Assembly (NCBI GenBank): GCA_003349915.1
Contig: QFXE01000008.1
Location: forward strand, 186,001 to 250,000
DNA from: an endosymbiont of Escarpia spicata
GTDB taxonomy: Bacteria; Pseudomonadota; Gammaproteobacteria; Chromatiales; Chromatiaceae
DNA: 64,000 bases
Reading direction: 5' to 3'
Part shown: piece by piece, positions 27,980-37,373 of the stretch
Position numbering within the stretch: the first letter of the stretch is position 1
Layout: every line of letters starts with the position of its first letter
Notes under the pieces: generated by a model
Seen by the model: only the letters and a program-made list of their open reading frames with translations
Databases searched by the model: none
What the model was told of the DNA's origin: nothing
Program-made: the position numbers and the translations under genes

Positions 27980-29710
27980 CTAGCTAAACAGTTCTTCGAA
28001 CAGTGCCAGTGGGGCTTCGTGATCCAGGCGCTCTATGAAACTGGCGGCGCGCTTCGATAGTTCCGGCAGATGACTGTTGCGCACCACCTCGCGGCTCTCC
28101 AGCAGGGCGCCGGGCTGCATGCTCAGCTCGGTCAGTCCCATACCCAACAGCAGCCGGGTAAACAGCGGGTCGCCAGCCATTTCGCCGCACATGCTGACCG
28201 GGATATTGTTTTGCTTGGCGGCGCTGATGGTAAGGGCAATCAGGTGCAGCACGGCAGGGTGAAGTGGGTCGAACAGGAAGTTGACCTCCTCATCCATGCG
28301 GTCGACGGCAAGTGTGTACTGAATCAGATCGTTGGTGCCGATAGAGAGGAAGTCCAGTTTGCGGGCGAATGCCTGGGCGGAGATGGCTGCGGCCGGGATT
28401 TCGATCATGCCGCCGACAGGTATATCCGGGTCGAAGGCCAGCCCCTCCTTTTGCAGGGCCTGTTTGGTCTGCTCGATGATTTTCAGAACTTCATTCACCT
28501 CAGCAAGACTTGAGAGCATAGGGATCATGAGGCGCACGGGGCCTTCGGCGGAAGCACGAAGGATGGCCCGCAACTGGGGCAGGAAGAGTCCCGGCTCTTT
28601 CAGGCAGAGCCTGATCGCACGCAGACCCAGGGCCGGGTTTGCTGCGGGCAGGTAACTGACGCCGTTGCCTTCCAGGTTCTTGTCTGCTCCCAAGTCAAGG
28701 GTGCGAATAGTGAGAAGTCTGCCCTGAAGTCCTCTCACTGCGTCGAGATAAGCAGTGAGCTGCTCCTCCTCTTCCGGTGGAGCGGTGCGGTTCATGTAGA
28801 GAAATTCTGTACGGAAAAGCCCGACCCCATCTGCCCGATTTTCTAGCGTGGTGATGATGTCGTCAGGCAGTTCAATATTTGCCAGCAGACTGATCTGTGT
28901 ACCGTCGAGGGTGACCGCCGGAAGATCGATGCCGCGCCGTAACTCTGCTTCACGCGCTTCCCGCTGGCTGATGCGTTGATGGAAATGTTGCAGAATGGGG
29001 TCGGTAGGATCGGCTAGGACAATGCCTTGGCTACCGTCCACCACCAGTATCTCATCCTGTTGCAGCAGTTGAGTGGCGTGGCGTATGCCCAGTATGGCGG
29101 GAATACCCAGGCTGCGGGCCAGAATGGCCGTATGGGAGAGTGGTCCGCCGTATTCGGTGACGAATGCAGCGATGCCCTGGTGTTTCAGCATGATGATGTC
29201 GGAGGGCGTAAGATCCCGGGCGACGACGATTCGCCCCCGCAAGCTTTGCTTGTCTGGATGACCGGCGCCCTGCAGTGCCCGCTGAATCTGTCCCACGACG
29301 TGATCCACATCATCCTTGCGTGTGCGCAGGTAGGGGTCATCCATCTCATCGAAGACCCGCACCAGTTCGTCCCGGCGCACCTGTAGCGCCCACTCGGCGG
29401 CAAAGTATTGTTGCCGGATCAGTACGATCGGCGCCTTGCTGATTGCCGAATCCTCCATCATCAGGAGGTGTGTTTCGATGAAGGAGCTTATGTCTTGGGC
29501 TGTGTCGGACGGGATGTGTTGATGGACTCGCTGTAGCTCCTCTTTGGCATGTACCAGTGCCTGATTGAAACGGGCTGTCTCCTTTTCGACCTCGGAAGCC
29601 GGGATAGTGCGGGGCACGACCTCCAGAAAGCTTTGTTGCAGCAGGAAGGCTTGGCCAATGGCTACCTCCCGAGAGGCTGCGATGCCGATCCCGTGGCAGG
29701 AGAGTGTCAC
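27980..29710 (-). CDS. ptsI: Phosphoenolpyruvate-protein phosphotransferase (PTS enzyme I)
   Basis: A 576-residue enzyme I that takes phosphate from phosphoenolpyruvate and passes it to HPr. The phospho-histidine lies in GGPLSHTAILAR (about residue 188), and the C-terminal PEP-binding barrel has FRTEFLYMNR and the GMGLTELSM segment. It lacks the N-terminal GAF domain of PtsP, so it is the short PtsI-type. A GTG start overlaps the HPr stop by 4 bp (GTGA). No sugar-specific membrane component is seen in the window. Confidence 0.94.
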   Translation of the reverse strand: MTLSCHGIGIAASREVAIGQAFLLQQSFLEVVPRTIPASEVEKETARFNQALVHAKEELQRVHQHIPSDTAQDISSFIETHLLMMEDSAISKAPIVLIRQQYFAAEWALQVRRDELVRVFDEMDDPYLRTRKDDVDHVVGQIQRALQGAGHPDKQSLRGRIVVARDLTPSDIIMLKHQGIAAFVTEYGGPLSHTAILARSLGIPAILGIRHATQLLQQDEILVVDGSQGIVLADPTDPILQHFHQRISQREAREAELRRGIDLPAVTLDGTQISLLANIELPDDIITTLENRADGVGLFRTEFLYMNRTAPPEEEEQLTAYLDAVRGLQGRLLTIRTLDLGADKNLEGNGVSYLPAANPALGLRAIRLCLKEPGLFLPQLRAILRASAEGPVRLMIPMLSSLAEVNEVLKIIEQTKQALQKEGLAFDPDIPVGGMIEIPAAAISAQAFARKLDFLSIGTNDLIQYTLAVDRMDEEVNFLFDPLHPAVLHLIALTISAAKQNNIPVSMCGEMAGDPLFTRLLLGMGLTELSMQPGALLESREVVRNSHLPELSKRAASFIERLDHEAPLALFEELFS

Positions 29711-29976
29711 TCCTCCTCTCCAAAGCGGTTCTTTATCAGCGCCTCGATGGCATCAAATGCTTCGTCCTCATCCTCTCCCGAGACGGTTAAACTCAGTGTG
29801 GAACCCTGGCTCGCCGCCAGCATCATGACGCCCATGATGCTTTTGCCATTGACCTGCTGACCGTTGCGTTTCAGGTGGACCTCGCTGCCGTAGCGGCTGG
29901 CGCATTTTACCAGTTTGGCGGCTGCCCTGGCGTGCAGGCCCAGTTTGTTGATGATGGTAACTTCTTTAAGGATCAT
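29707..29976 (-). CDS. Phosphocarrier protein HPr
   Basis: An 89-residue HPr (ptsH/NPr type) that relays phosphate from enzyme I to EIIA proteins. His15 is in KLGLHARAAAKLV, and the regulatory serine is in NGKSIMGVMML (about Ser46), the site HPr kinase HprK acts on; hprK is encoded in the same cluster. Followed by ptsI with a 4-bp overlap, and separated from the EIIA gene by 151 bp containing a palindromic repeat. Confidence 0.95.
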   Translation of the reverse strand: MILKEVTIINKLGLHARAAAKLVKCASRYGSEVHLKRNGQQVNGKSIMGVMMLAASQGSTLSLTVSGEDEDEAFDAIEALIKNRFGEEE

Positions 29977-30003
29977 GGCCAGTGAGTTATCGAGAATAGT
30001 GAA

Positions 30004-30094
30004 GTAGGCCGGTTCAAGCGTAGAGGAACCGGCAACATTCCTTGTGTTCTATCGAGTCTGGATCGCCCGATCCGTTGCGCTTGATCGTGCCTAC
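30004..30094. repeat. Paired palindromic repeat (GTAGGCCGGTTCAAGCG type)
   Basis: GTAGGCCGGTTCAAGCGTAG with an inverted GGAACCGGCAAC is followed by a second unit ending GCGCTTGATCGTGCCTAC in opposite orientation. It is the same two-unit arrangement as at 6074-6159 and lies between the EIIA and HPr genes. Confidence 0.7.
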
Positions 30095-30127
30095 GCCTTG
30101 AGCAGTAACAAGCTCCGGCCCCAGAAT

Positions 30128-30529
30128 CTATGCCGTTTCCGCTTTGCGGCAACAGACAATGCCGTCCTTGCCGCCGCTGATCGCCTTGCTGGTGAGCTCT
30201 TTCAGGTCGAGTGGTGCATAGTTCAGTACCCGTACCAGCATCGGCAGATTGATGCCTGCCACCACGTTGATTCGTCCCTCATCCAGCAGATCGTAAGCGA
30301 TATTGCTCGGGGTGGAGCCAAACATGTCGGTGAGTACCAGTACACCGTCTCCCTGATCCAGCTGAGCGATCAGCCTCTGGGTCGTGGTGCGCAATTCGTC
30401 CGGGTCGCAGTCGGTTGTGACTGCCATCACCTCGGTGGAGAGCGGGCAGATCCCCATCATGTTGACGGCTGTCTGCAACAGGGTGTGTCCGACCTGGTTA
30501 TGGGTGATGATCAGCAGGCCGATACTCAT
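30128..30529 (-). CDS. PTS mannose-family EIIA component
   Basis: A 133-residue EIIA-Man domain protein. The phosphorylatable His is in LLIITHNQVG (His10), with the conserved DMFGSTPSNIA loop (about residues 67-77). The ATG at 30529 overlaps the rapZ stop by 4 bp. No EIIB, EIIC or EIID is nearby, so it most likely serves as a phosphorylation-state sensor rather than in sugar uptake, as in other HprK-containing proteobacterial PTS clusters. Confidence 0.92.
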   Translation of the reverse strand: MSIGLLIITHNQVGHTLLQTAVNMMGICPLSTEVMAVTTDCDPDELRTTTQRLIAQLDQGDGVLVLTDMFGSTPSNIAYDLLDEGRINVVAGINLPMLVRVLNYAPLDLKELTSKAISGGKDGIVCCRKAETA

Positions 30530-31392
30530 GATAGCTCCCGGTGACGGCTCAGTATCTTGTGGCCCTGTGATTTGAAGTGGCGAAAGAGTTGGTCGGTAAT
30601 GAAAACCGATCGATGTTGACCCCCGGTGCAACCGATGGCGATGGTGAGATAGCTGCGTCCGTCCGCCTCGAAGCGGGGTATCCACTCCTCCAGAAAACGG
30701 ATCAGGTCATCTCGCATCTGCCTGGTATCTTCGCTGTTTTCCAGGAATTGTGCTACCGGCCCGTCGAGACCAGTAAAGGGCCTCAGCTCTGCTTGCCAAT
30801 GCGGGTTGGGCAGGCAACGCACGTCGAAGACGAAGTCGATATCACGCGGCACGCCATGCTTGAAACCGAAGGACTCAACCAGCAGTGATACCTGCTGTTT
30901 GTCTCCGCTCACCCGGCCACGAATCAGATCCCGCAGTTCATGTAGATTGGTGTGGGTGGTGTCTATACAGAGGTCGGCGTTGCTGATCAGGGGTTCGAGC
31001 AGTACGCGTTCACGCTTGATGGCCTCATCCAGGGAGATGTCCGCGGTGGAGAGTGGGTGTTTCCGGCGTGTCTCACTGAATCGTTTGATCAGGGTGTCGC
31101 TCTGCGCCTCGAGAAAGATCATCTCGCAGTTGATGCCTTGCTCACGCATCTTGTCGACCATCTTGGGCAGTCTGCCCAGTTTATCGGGTTGGCTGCGGGC
31201 GTCGATACCGACTGCGGAGGATTGAAATGCCGCTTCCGGTGCTTCGATCAGGTGTTTGGAGAAAGCCTCAAAGAGGCAGACCGGCAGGTTGTCGATGCAG
31301 TAGTAACCCAAGTCTTCCAGGGTGTGCAAGGCGATGGATTTTCCTGAACCCGAGAGTCCGGTGAGGATGAGAAGTTTGGTGCCAGCTGTCAT
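30526..31392 (-). CDS. rapZ: RNase adapter protein RapZ
   Basis: A 288-residue P-loop protein of the RapZ (YvcJ) family, which in enterobacteria delivers the sRNA GlmZ to RNase E and so controls GlmS and amino-sugar supply. Walker A GLSGSGKS is at about 13-20 and the C-terminal RNA-binding domain contains IAIGCTGGQHRSV. It is 139 bp from hprK and coupled to the EIIA gene. Confidence 0.95.
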   Translation of the reverse strand: MTAGTKLLILTGLSGSGKSIALHTLEDLGYYCIDNLPVCLFEAFSKHLIEAPEAAFQSSAVGIDARSQPDKLGRLPKMVDKMREQGINCEMIFLEAQSDTLIKRFSETRRKHPLSTADISLDEAIKRERVLLEPLISNADLCIDTTHTNLHELRDLIRGRVSGDKQQVSLLVESFGFKHGVPRDIDFVFDVRCLPNPHWQAELRPFTGLDGPVAQFLENSEDTRQMRDDLIRFLEEWIPRFEADGRSYLTIAIGCTGGQHRSVFITDQLFRHFKSQGHKILSRHRELS

Positions 31393-31531
31393 GGTTTACT
31401 GCACGTTGGTTTTATTTTGGAGGCCGCAATATGGGTAGGGTAGCGCAATCTGTCGCCAGATAAAAAACTGGAGTGACATATTACAAACTAAAAGCCTATC
31501 TCGCAGCAGATATTTTGCACTGAAATTTGGG

Positions 31532-32479
31532 TTAATCCTGCTGCTGGTCGATGAAACGGCGCTGCCGCTGGGCAAAATCCTCAGCCGCATTGTAACCATC
31601 GATACGAAGCAGGTGTTGTCTGACTGCGGTTTCCACCATGATCGCCAGATTGCGCCCTGCCGCCACCGGCAGCATTGTCTGGTGGATGTCGACGCCGAGC
31701 AGATTTTTCAATGAATGGCTGCCCTGGAGTCTGTCCATCTGCGCCACCTTATCGTCGTCGAGGCACTGCAGATCGATGATCAGATGCAGGTTCTTGCGGG
31801 GTTTGACGGCGCAGTTGCCGAACATGGCGCGGATATTGAGGATGCCGAGGCCCCGGACCTCCAGAAAATCCTTCAAAACCGGAGGGCAGCTGCCGCTTAG
31901 CGTTTTGTTGTCGATGCGGGTGATCTCGGTGGCATCGTCGGCTACCAGGCGATGTCCCCTGGAGATCAGCGCCAGGGCCAGCTCACTTTTACCTACCGCT
32001 GCATCGCCGCTCAGCAGGACGCCTTTGCCCAGTACTTCCAGGAAAACACCATGTACCAGTGTGGTTTCGGATTTGCGTTGATTGAGCAGGTGCTGCAACC
32101 GAGTGATGATCTCATGGTCTTCCGCCGGCGTGATCAGGAGGGGGATGTCGTTTTTTGTGGCGAGTTGGAAGCAGTCGTCGCTGGGAGTACAGCCGTTGGA
32201 AAAGATAATGCCTGCGGGATTGGCGCCGAATAGTCGTTTGAGGCTTTTTCGGTGGTGGGCCTCGTCAAGTGACTGCAGGTGCCGCTGCTCCTGTGGACCT
32301 ATGACCTGTATCCGATTGGGCCGGATCATGTTCATCGGACCCACGGGGGGTTGGGTATCATCCTGCGCATCCACCGGGTGAATATGGCGATCAACAGGTT
32401 GCCGGCTGCGGAACCAGCTAAGCGCCAGTTCTGTACCGTACTGGCTGATCAGATCATAAAGGGTGACGGGTGGATTCAT
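31532..32479 (-). CDS. hprK: HPr kinase/phosphorylase
   Basis: A 315-residue HprK that phosphorylates and dephosphorylates HPr on its regulatory serine. Walker A GDAAVGKSELALALI (about 158-172) and the HprK signature EVRGLGILNIRAMFG (about 207-221) are present, with the N-terminal Mur-ligase-like domain. It overlaps the ptsN stop by 4 bp. In proteobacteria this enzyme is tied to regulation rather than to classical catabolite repression. Confidence 0.94.
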   Translation of the reverse strand: MNPPVTLYDLISQYGTELALSWFRSRQPVDRHIHPVDAQDDTQPPVGPMNMIRPNRIQVIGPQEQRHLQSLDEAHHRKSLKRLFGANPAGIIFSNGCTPSDDCFQLATKNDIPLLITPAEDHEIITRLQHLLNQRKSETTLVHGVFLEVLGKGVLLSGDAAVGKSELALALISRGHRLVADDATEITRIDNKTLSGSCPPVLKDFLEVRGLGILNIRAMFGNCAVKPRKNLHLIIDLQCLDDDKVAQMDRLQGSHSLKNLLGVDIHQTMLPVAAGRNLAIMVETAVRQHLLRIDGYNAAEDFAQRQRRFIDQQQD

Positions 32480-32946
32480 TGACCGGTGCTGGCACCATCC
32501 CGCAGACGGATGAGTTCGAAAACACCCTCTGACGTTTCGGCCTGCCGCAGTTTGTCGCAGAAGCCGGCGTCGCTGAACATGGCAGCCAATTTGGCCAGAA
32601 GCTGCAGGTGCACCTCAGTCGCCTCTTCCGGCACCAGCATGGCAAAGGCCAAGTCGACCGGCTGCCCGTCCACGGCGTCGAAATCGGCTCCCTGTCGGAG
32701 CTGGATGAAAGCGCCGATAGCGTTTGTTACCTGTGGCATGCGGGCGTGGGGCAGGGCGATGCCCCGGCCCAGCCCGGTACTGCCCAGACGCTCACGCTGC
32801 AGCAGGCTGTCGAAGACCATGTCCTGAGTCAGCGCTGGAATCTCCCCGGCCAGGCGTTGGCCGAGTTCCTCCAGCACCCGCTTCTTGCTGCTGGCTTCGA
32901 TCTGACAACCGATGCGTTCCTCAACAATAAAGCCGTCGGGAAACAT
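32476..32946 (-). CDS. ptsN: PTS IIA-like nitrogen regulatory protein
   Basis: A 156-residue EIIA-Ntr. The phosphorylation site is in GRGIALPHARMP (His about 67). It takes phosphate from HPr/NPr and regulates potassium transport, sensor kinases and nitrogen responses in related bacteria. It sits in the conserved rpoN-hpf-ptsN order, 18 bp after hpf, and is coupled to hprK. Confidence 0.95.
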   Translation of the reverse strand: MFPDGFIVEERIGCQIEASSKKRVLEELGQRLAGEIPALTQDMVFDSLLQRERLGSTGLGRGIALPHARMPQVTNAIGAFIQLRQGADFDAVDGQPVDLAFAMLVPEEATEVHLQLLAKLAAMFSDAGFCDKLRQAETSEGVFELIRLRDGASTGQ

Positions 32947-32964
32947 GCAGACCTCGCTTCGCGT

Positions 32965-33291
32965 CTATTCTTCGGTAGCGTATTTGAGATCCACGCCACT
33001 GCCACGGTGATTTTTCATTTTCTCCTTGTGTTTGATTACCTGGCGGTCGAGTTTGTCGATCAAGGAATCGATGGCTGCATACATATCCTCCTGCACGGAG
33101 TCCGCGAAAACATGCGCGCCGTTGATGTGCAGTGTCGCCTCCGCCTTCTGACGCAGTTTCTCCACACTGAGGATGACATGCACGTTGGTGACGTTGTCGA
33201 AGTGGCGTTCCAGTTTTTCTAGTTTTATGTCGACGTAGTCTTTCAGAGAGTCAGTAATATCGATGTGATGACCGGTCAGGCTAATTTGCAT
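32965..33291 (-). CDS. hpf: Ribosome hibernation promoting factor
   Basis: A 108-residue short-form HPF (YhbH), which binds the 30S decoding region in stationary phase and drives 100S dimers. N-terminal QISLTGHHIDITDSLKDYV and the conserved DMYAAIDSLIDKLDRQV helix are diagnostic. Follows rpoN by 46 bp in the standard order. Confidence 0.95.
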   Translation of the reverse strand: MQISLTGHHIDITDSLKDYVDIKLEKLERHFDNVTNVHVILSVEKLRQKAEATLHINGAHVFADSVQEDMYAAIDSLIDKLDRQVIKHKEKMKNHRGSGVDLKYATEE

Positions 33292-33337
33292 AGTTAACTC
33301 CTGTTTCCGATGGGATTTTCCATCATTCTGCCTGTAT

Positions 33338-34819
33338 TCATACCAGGCGTTTACGCTCGTTCGATGGCGGAATCGTCATCGACTCGCGGTATTTTGCCAC
33401 TGTCCTGCGGGCAACATTGATGCCCTGTTCTGACAGTATAGTGGCGATTTTATTGTCGCTGAGCGGCTTTGTCTGCTTTTCGGCGGCAATCAGTTTTTTG
33501 ATCAAAGCGCGGATTGCAGTGGCTGAGCACTCGCCGCCTGCGCTGGTGCTGACATGACTGGAGAAGAAGTATTTAAACTCCAGGGTGCCGCGGGGCGTGT
33601 GCATATATTTCTGCGTGGTGACCCGTGAAATTGTCGACTCATGCATCTCCAGCGCTTCGGCGATATCTCGCAGCACCAGGGGTTTCATCGCCTCGGCGCC
33701 GTGTTCGAAGTAGCCCTGTTGGACTTCGACGATTCTGGAGGCAACCCGCAGGATCGTGTCGTTGCGGCTCAACAGACTCTTGATGAACCAGCGGGCCTCC
33801 TGCAGGTGGTTTTTCAGGAAGGTGTTGTCTTTACCCGAGTCGGCGCGGCGGATCAGCTTGGCATAGTCTGTATTGACCCGCAGACGGGGGGCTGCTTCGG
33901 GGTTTAGTTCCACGCGCCAGGTGCCGTTGTGCCGGGTGACAAAGACGTCGGGAATGACATATTGAGGTTCCGACTCGGCGATCAGGCTGCCGGGATGGGG
34001 ATGCAGGGTACGAATTAGTTGGGTCATGCTGCTGAGTTCGTCGTCCGTAACCTTCATGCGGCGTTTGATCTGAGCCTGGTCCTGAGTGGCGAGCAGTTTG
34101 AAGAAGTCCTCGCAGAGGCGGATGGTCGGTTGCCGGTATGGCGTATCTTCAGACAGCTGCCGCAGCTGAATCAGCAGGCACTCACGGGGGTCCTGTGCGG
34201 CCACGCCGGGAGGATCGAATGCCTGAATTCGATGGAGTACCGCTTCCACATCCTCCAGAGTCATCTCCTCGTCCTCCAGCGCATCGAGGATCTCTTCGGG
34301 GCTGGTGGCGAGATAGCCGTCTTCATTGACGCCATCGATGATCATGGTGGCGATGACGCGATCGGTAGGACAGAAGGGGGTGAGATTCAACTGCCAGAGC
34401 AGATGGTCCTGCAGTGTTTGCGCCTGCCCTCGCTGGGCCAGGAAATCGCTGTCCATACTCTCGGCAGAGCCGTTGTTGGTCGGTGGCGTATAGCTATCGT
34501 AGACATCGGTCCATTCGCTGTCCACGGGCAGCTCTTCCGGCATCTCAGGAGATTCCGTCTGAACCTCACGTTCATTGTTTTTGTCGTTGAGCTGTTCGGC
34601 GGTGGATTCCTGTTTTTCAGGCTTCTGCGCCGTTTCATCACTATTCTGGCTGAATCGCTCAAACTCCTCTTCGGTCTCCAGTAACGGATTTGCCTCCAGA
34701 GCCTCCTGTACCTCCTGGGAAAGGTCGAGCGTGGACAACTGTAACAGGCGAATAGCCTGTTGCAGCTGTGGCGTCATTGTGAGGTGCTGTCCGAGTCGGA
34801 GCTGAAGGGTTTGCTTCAT
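33338..34819 (-). CDS. rpoN: RNA polymerase sigma-54 factor
   Basis: A 493-residue sigma54. Region I (glutamine-rich LRLGQHLTMTPQLQQAIRLL, residues 5-24), an acidic region II (about 45-120), the core-binding region and the C-terminal RpoN box ARRTVAKYRE (about 470-479) are all present. It reads enhancer-dependent promoters of the -24/-12 class. It lies 204 bp after lptB, a gap likely to hold its own promoter. Confidence 0.97.
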   Translation of the reverse strand: MKQTLQLRLGQHLTMTPQLQQAIRLLQLSTLDLSQEVQEALEANPLLETEEEFERFSQNSDETAQKPEKQESTAEQLNDKNNEREVQTESPEMPEELPVDSEWTDVYDSYTPPTNNGSAESMDSDFLAQRGQAQTLQDHLLWQLNLTPFCPTDRVIATMIIDGVNEDGYLATSPEEILDALEDEEMTLEDVEAVLHRIQAFDPPGVAAQDPRECLLIQLRQLSEDTPYRQPTIRLCEDFFKLLATQDQAQIKRRMKVTDDELSSMTQLIRTLHPHPGSLIAESEPQYVIPDVFVTRHNGTWRVELNPEAAPRLRVNTDYAKLIRRADSGKDNTFLKNHLQEARWFIKSLLSRNDTILRVASRIVEVQQGYFEHGAEAMKPLVLRDIAEALEMHESTISRVTTQKYMHTPRGTLEFKYFFSSHVSTSAGGECSATAIRALIKKLIAAEKQTKPLSDNKIATILSEQGINVARRTVAKYRESMTIPPSNERKRLV

Positions 34820-35023
34820 CTGCAGGTGATTATCAAAACCTGGTACGTTATTTGTATGGATTCCCTGTTTTCATTCTAGCCAAAAACAGAAGGTGCGGAA
34901 AACTTTATCGTAGCTTTCAGTTGTTCTGGATCATGAAATCGTTATTGAACTTATCGGCAGCTGGCGTGATATCTGAATCGAGACGAGTAACCGCTTGAAA
35001 TTTGTGGAAAAATCAATCTCTTC

Positions 35024-35749
35024 TTACATGGAAAAATGCTCTCCCAGGTAGACAGAGCGAACTTCAGGGTTTGTCAGGAGATCCTGCGGCGTCCCCTCTG
35101 CCAGCACGCTGCCTGCGTTTATGATGTAGGCGCGATCGCAGATGTCGAGGGTCTCCCTCACATTATGGTCGGTGATCAGCACGCCAATGCCACGCTCTTT
35201 CAGGTGCAGAATGATCTTTTTGATCTCCAGCACCGCGATGGGATCAACCCCGGCGAAGGGCTCGTCCAGCAGCACGAAACGGGGTTCGATGGAGAGTGCC
35301 CGGGCGATCTCCAGTCTCCGTCGTTCGCCGCCGGAGAGGCTCATGGCCATATTATCCCGCAGATGGGCGATACCGAACTCATCGAGCAGTCTGTCGCAGA
35401 TCTCCTGGCGTTCCGCTTTTTTCAGCGATTTGCGGGTCTCCAGGATGGCCAGAATGTTGTTTTCCACAGAGAGCCGCCGAAAGATCGAAGGCTCTTGGGC
35501 GAGATAGCCGATGCCGAGCCGGGCGCGGCTGTGCATCGGCAGGTCGGTGACCTCACGTCCGTCTACCATGACCCTACCGCCGTCCGCCGGGATCAGACCC
35601 ACGATCATATAGAAACTGGTGGTCTTGCCTGCCCCGTTGGGACCGAGCAGCCCGACCACCTCACCCTTGTCGACCTCCAGCGAAATTCGGTCAACCACCT
35701 TGCGGCCGCGATACTGCTTCTCCAGGTTGGTGGCGAGCAACTGGCTCAC
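35024..35749 (-). CDS. lptB: LPS export ABC transporter ATP-binding protein
   Basis: A 241-residue ATPase that powers LPS extraction from the inner membrane with LptF/LptG. Walker [10 protein letters not shown] (about 37-45), signature [15 protein letters not shown] (about 138-152) and Walker [14 protein letters not shown] are present. Overlaps the lptA stop by 4 bp. Confidence 0.97.
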   Translation of the reverse strand: MSQLLATNLEKQYRGRKVVDRISLEVDKGEVVGLLGPNGAGKTTSFYMIVGLIPADGGRVMVDGREVTDLPMHSRARLGIGYLAQEPSIFRRLSVENNILAILETRKSLKKAERQEICDRLLDEFGIAHLRDNMAMSLSGGERRRLEIARALSIEPRFVLLDEPFAGVDPIAVLEIKKIILHLKERGIGVLITDHNVRETLDICDRAYIINAGSVLAEGTPQDLLTNPEVRSVYLGEHFSM

Positions 35750-36255
35750 TGTTCTGTTTTCTTCGGTTCTATGACCACACGGACCCGCTTTTTGCCTTCG
35801 GCGCTGGCGCCTGCCTTGACCTGGGATTTTCCGCGCAGGTAGGTGATGCGGTCGCTGCGAAACTGATCCTTGCCCTGTTCCAGCAGCGCCTCCCCGATCA
35901 GGTAGATCTCATCCTTCCTGGCATAGTATTCGGCCCGTAGCGCCTGTCCGCGAGCCGTCTCGTCGCTGTCGTCCATGCGCTGCTGAAAGCGTACCGGCTT
36001 GCCGATGGCGAAGACCTTTTCTGTTTCGCCATCAACACGATAGACCCATATCTTGTCGGCCCACAGTTTGGTGCTGCCTTGGGTGATGACCACGTTGCCC
36101 TCGTAGATGCTGACGCCTTTGGCGTCATCAATGTCCACGCTGTCTGCCTCCAGATACATCGGCTGATCTTTATCGGTACTGAGTGCGAGGCTGATGGCCG
36201 GCATGGACAGGGAGAGAGCGAGCAGCAGACTCAAGAGCCGGTTATTGGGTTTCAT
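35746..36255 (-). CDS. lptA: Lipopolysaccharide transport periplasmic protein
   Basis: A 169-residue periplasmic protein of the beta-jellyroll OstA family that forms the LPS bridge across the periplasm. A signal peptide (residues about 1-25, ending near ISLALS) precedes the [13 protein letters not shown] domain. The ATG at 36255 is within the end of lptC (14-bp overlap) and is chosen because it starts the signal peptide; upstream readings run into lptC. Confidence 0.93.
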   Translation of the reverse strand: MKPNNRLLSLLLALSLSMPAISLALSTDKDQPMYLEADSVDIDDAKGVSIYEGNVVITQGSTKLWADKIWVYRVDGETEKVFAIGKPVRFQQRMDDSDETARGQALRAEYYARKDEIYLIGEALLEQGKDQFRSDRITYLRGKSQVKAGASAEGKKRVRVVIEPKKTEQ

Positions 36256-36805
36256 AACGGCTTCGTACCTCGGATAGTAGTTTGATTCTGGCGGGTTCTT
36301 TGAACCAGCCCCGCATGCCGATGGAGGTGACCCAGTCCTGGCGGCTGTCGAGACGGAATGCGCCATCGGTTTCGGCGTAGGAGAGTTTGGGTTGCACCTT
36401 CAGGTCGAAGGTGATGATGTGGTAGGGGCGGTTTTTCCCCTGTCCCTCTCGGTCAATGGATACCTTGCCGGGAAGGAAGATGTCTTCGCCATTGTTGGTG
36501 ATACGAGCCTGCTCAGCACGCAGCTTCCAGGGCGGGGTGACTGGATCGAACATCCACAGATGCGGATGTTCCAATTCTGCGCTGTCATCGTCCATGAAGT
36601 GGACCAGGTGCTCCGTTGCCAGACGGTGTTTTGGGCTGCCTGTCTCACTGTAGGTGGTGATCGTGAGATCTTCGGCGTAGTAGTCGGGATGGTGTCCCGC
36701 GACCTGTTGGCGCTGCTGTTTCGGTTCTGTTATCTCGGCCAGCCACCAACTCAGTCCCGCGATGGCGGCAGTGAACAGGACGATGGAGAGCGTATGACGA
36801 TTCAC
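36242..36805 (-). CDS. lptC: LPS export ABC transporter periplasmic protein LptC
   Basis: A 187-residue bitopic inner-membrane protein that passes LPS from LptBFG to LptA. One N-terminal membrane helix (residues about 6-24) anchors a periplasmic domain containing the conserved TGSPKHRLATEHLVHF stretch (about 57-72). Between kdsC and lptA as usual. Confidence 0.93.
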   Translation of the reverse strand: MNRHTLSIVLFTAAIAGLSWWLAEITEPKQQRQQVAGHHPDYYAEDLTITTYSETGSPKHRLATEHLVHFMDDDSAELEHPHLWMFDPVTPPWKLRAEQARITNNGEDIFLPGKVSIDREGQGKNRPYHIITFDLKVQPKLSYAETDGAFRLDSRQDWVTSIGMRGWFKEPARIKLLSEVRSRYETQ

Positions 36806-36817
36806 CAGCGTAACGGT

Positions 36818-37339
36818 TTAAAGGTAGCTTTCCAGCGCAGACTGAAGATTGCCCTGGGCGTCCATCAGTAGTTCGCAGACATCCCGTCCGGCGCTGCGAC
36901 CCCCCGCATGCGGGGTTTGCCAGTGGGCATGCTGGAGCACGAAGGGGTGGGCGTCATTGACTGCAATGGCGAGACCGACGCGGCGCATGATGGGTAGATC
37001 GACCACGTCGTCCCCCACGTAGGCGACCTCTTCGTCTCTCAGGCCGAGCTGATCCCGCAACTGGAGATAGGTGGGCAGTTTATCCAGCTTGCCCTGGTGG
37101 ACGTGTTTGATCCCCAGGCTCTCCATGCGGATGCGCACCACTTCCGAGGAGCGGCCGGTGATGATGCCGATCTCCACGCCGCTGGCCTGCAGCATCTTCA
37201 TGCCGTGGCCATCCCGGGAGTTGAACGCCTTGTACTCCTGCCCGTCATCGCCGAGGAACAGACTGCCGTCGGTGAGTACACCGTCGACATCGAATATGAC
37301 CAGCTTGATGTTGCGAGCCTTTTCCTGGATGTCCTGCAC
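36818..37339 (-). CDS. kdsC: 3-deoxy-D-manno-octulosonate 8-phosphate phosphatase
   Basis: A 173-residue HAD-superfamily phosphatase that makes Kdo from Kdo-8-phosphate for LPS. The catalytic DVDGVLTDG motif is at about residues 17-25 and the YVGDDVVDLP motif IV near 106. It starts with GTG, supported by an AGGAGA ribosome site 4-5 bp upstream. Separated from kdsD by 119 bp containing a GGGCC-type repeat pair. Confidence 0.95.
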   Translation of the reverse strand: MQDIQEKARNIKLVIFDVDGVLTDGSLFLGDDGQEYKAFNSRDGHGMKMLQASGVEIGIITGRSSEVVRIRMESLGIKHVHQGKLDKLPTYLQLRDQLGLRDEEVAYVGDDVVDLPIMRRVGLAIAVNDAHPFVLQHAHWQTPHAGGRSAGRDVCELLMDAQGNLQSALESYL

Positions 37340-37373
37340 TTTCTCTCTCCTGAATATATAGGGCAGAGGTTAA

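Noticed and set aside
34820-35023. Possible sRNA between lptB and rpoN
   Set aside because: No terminator or stable hairpin was found; it is more simply the rpoN promoter region.
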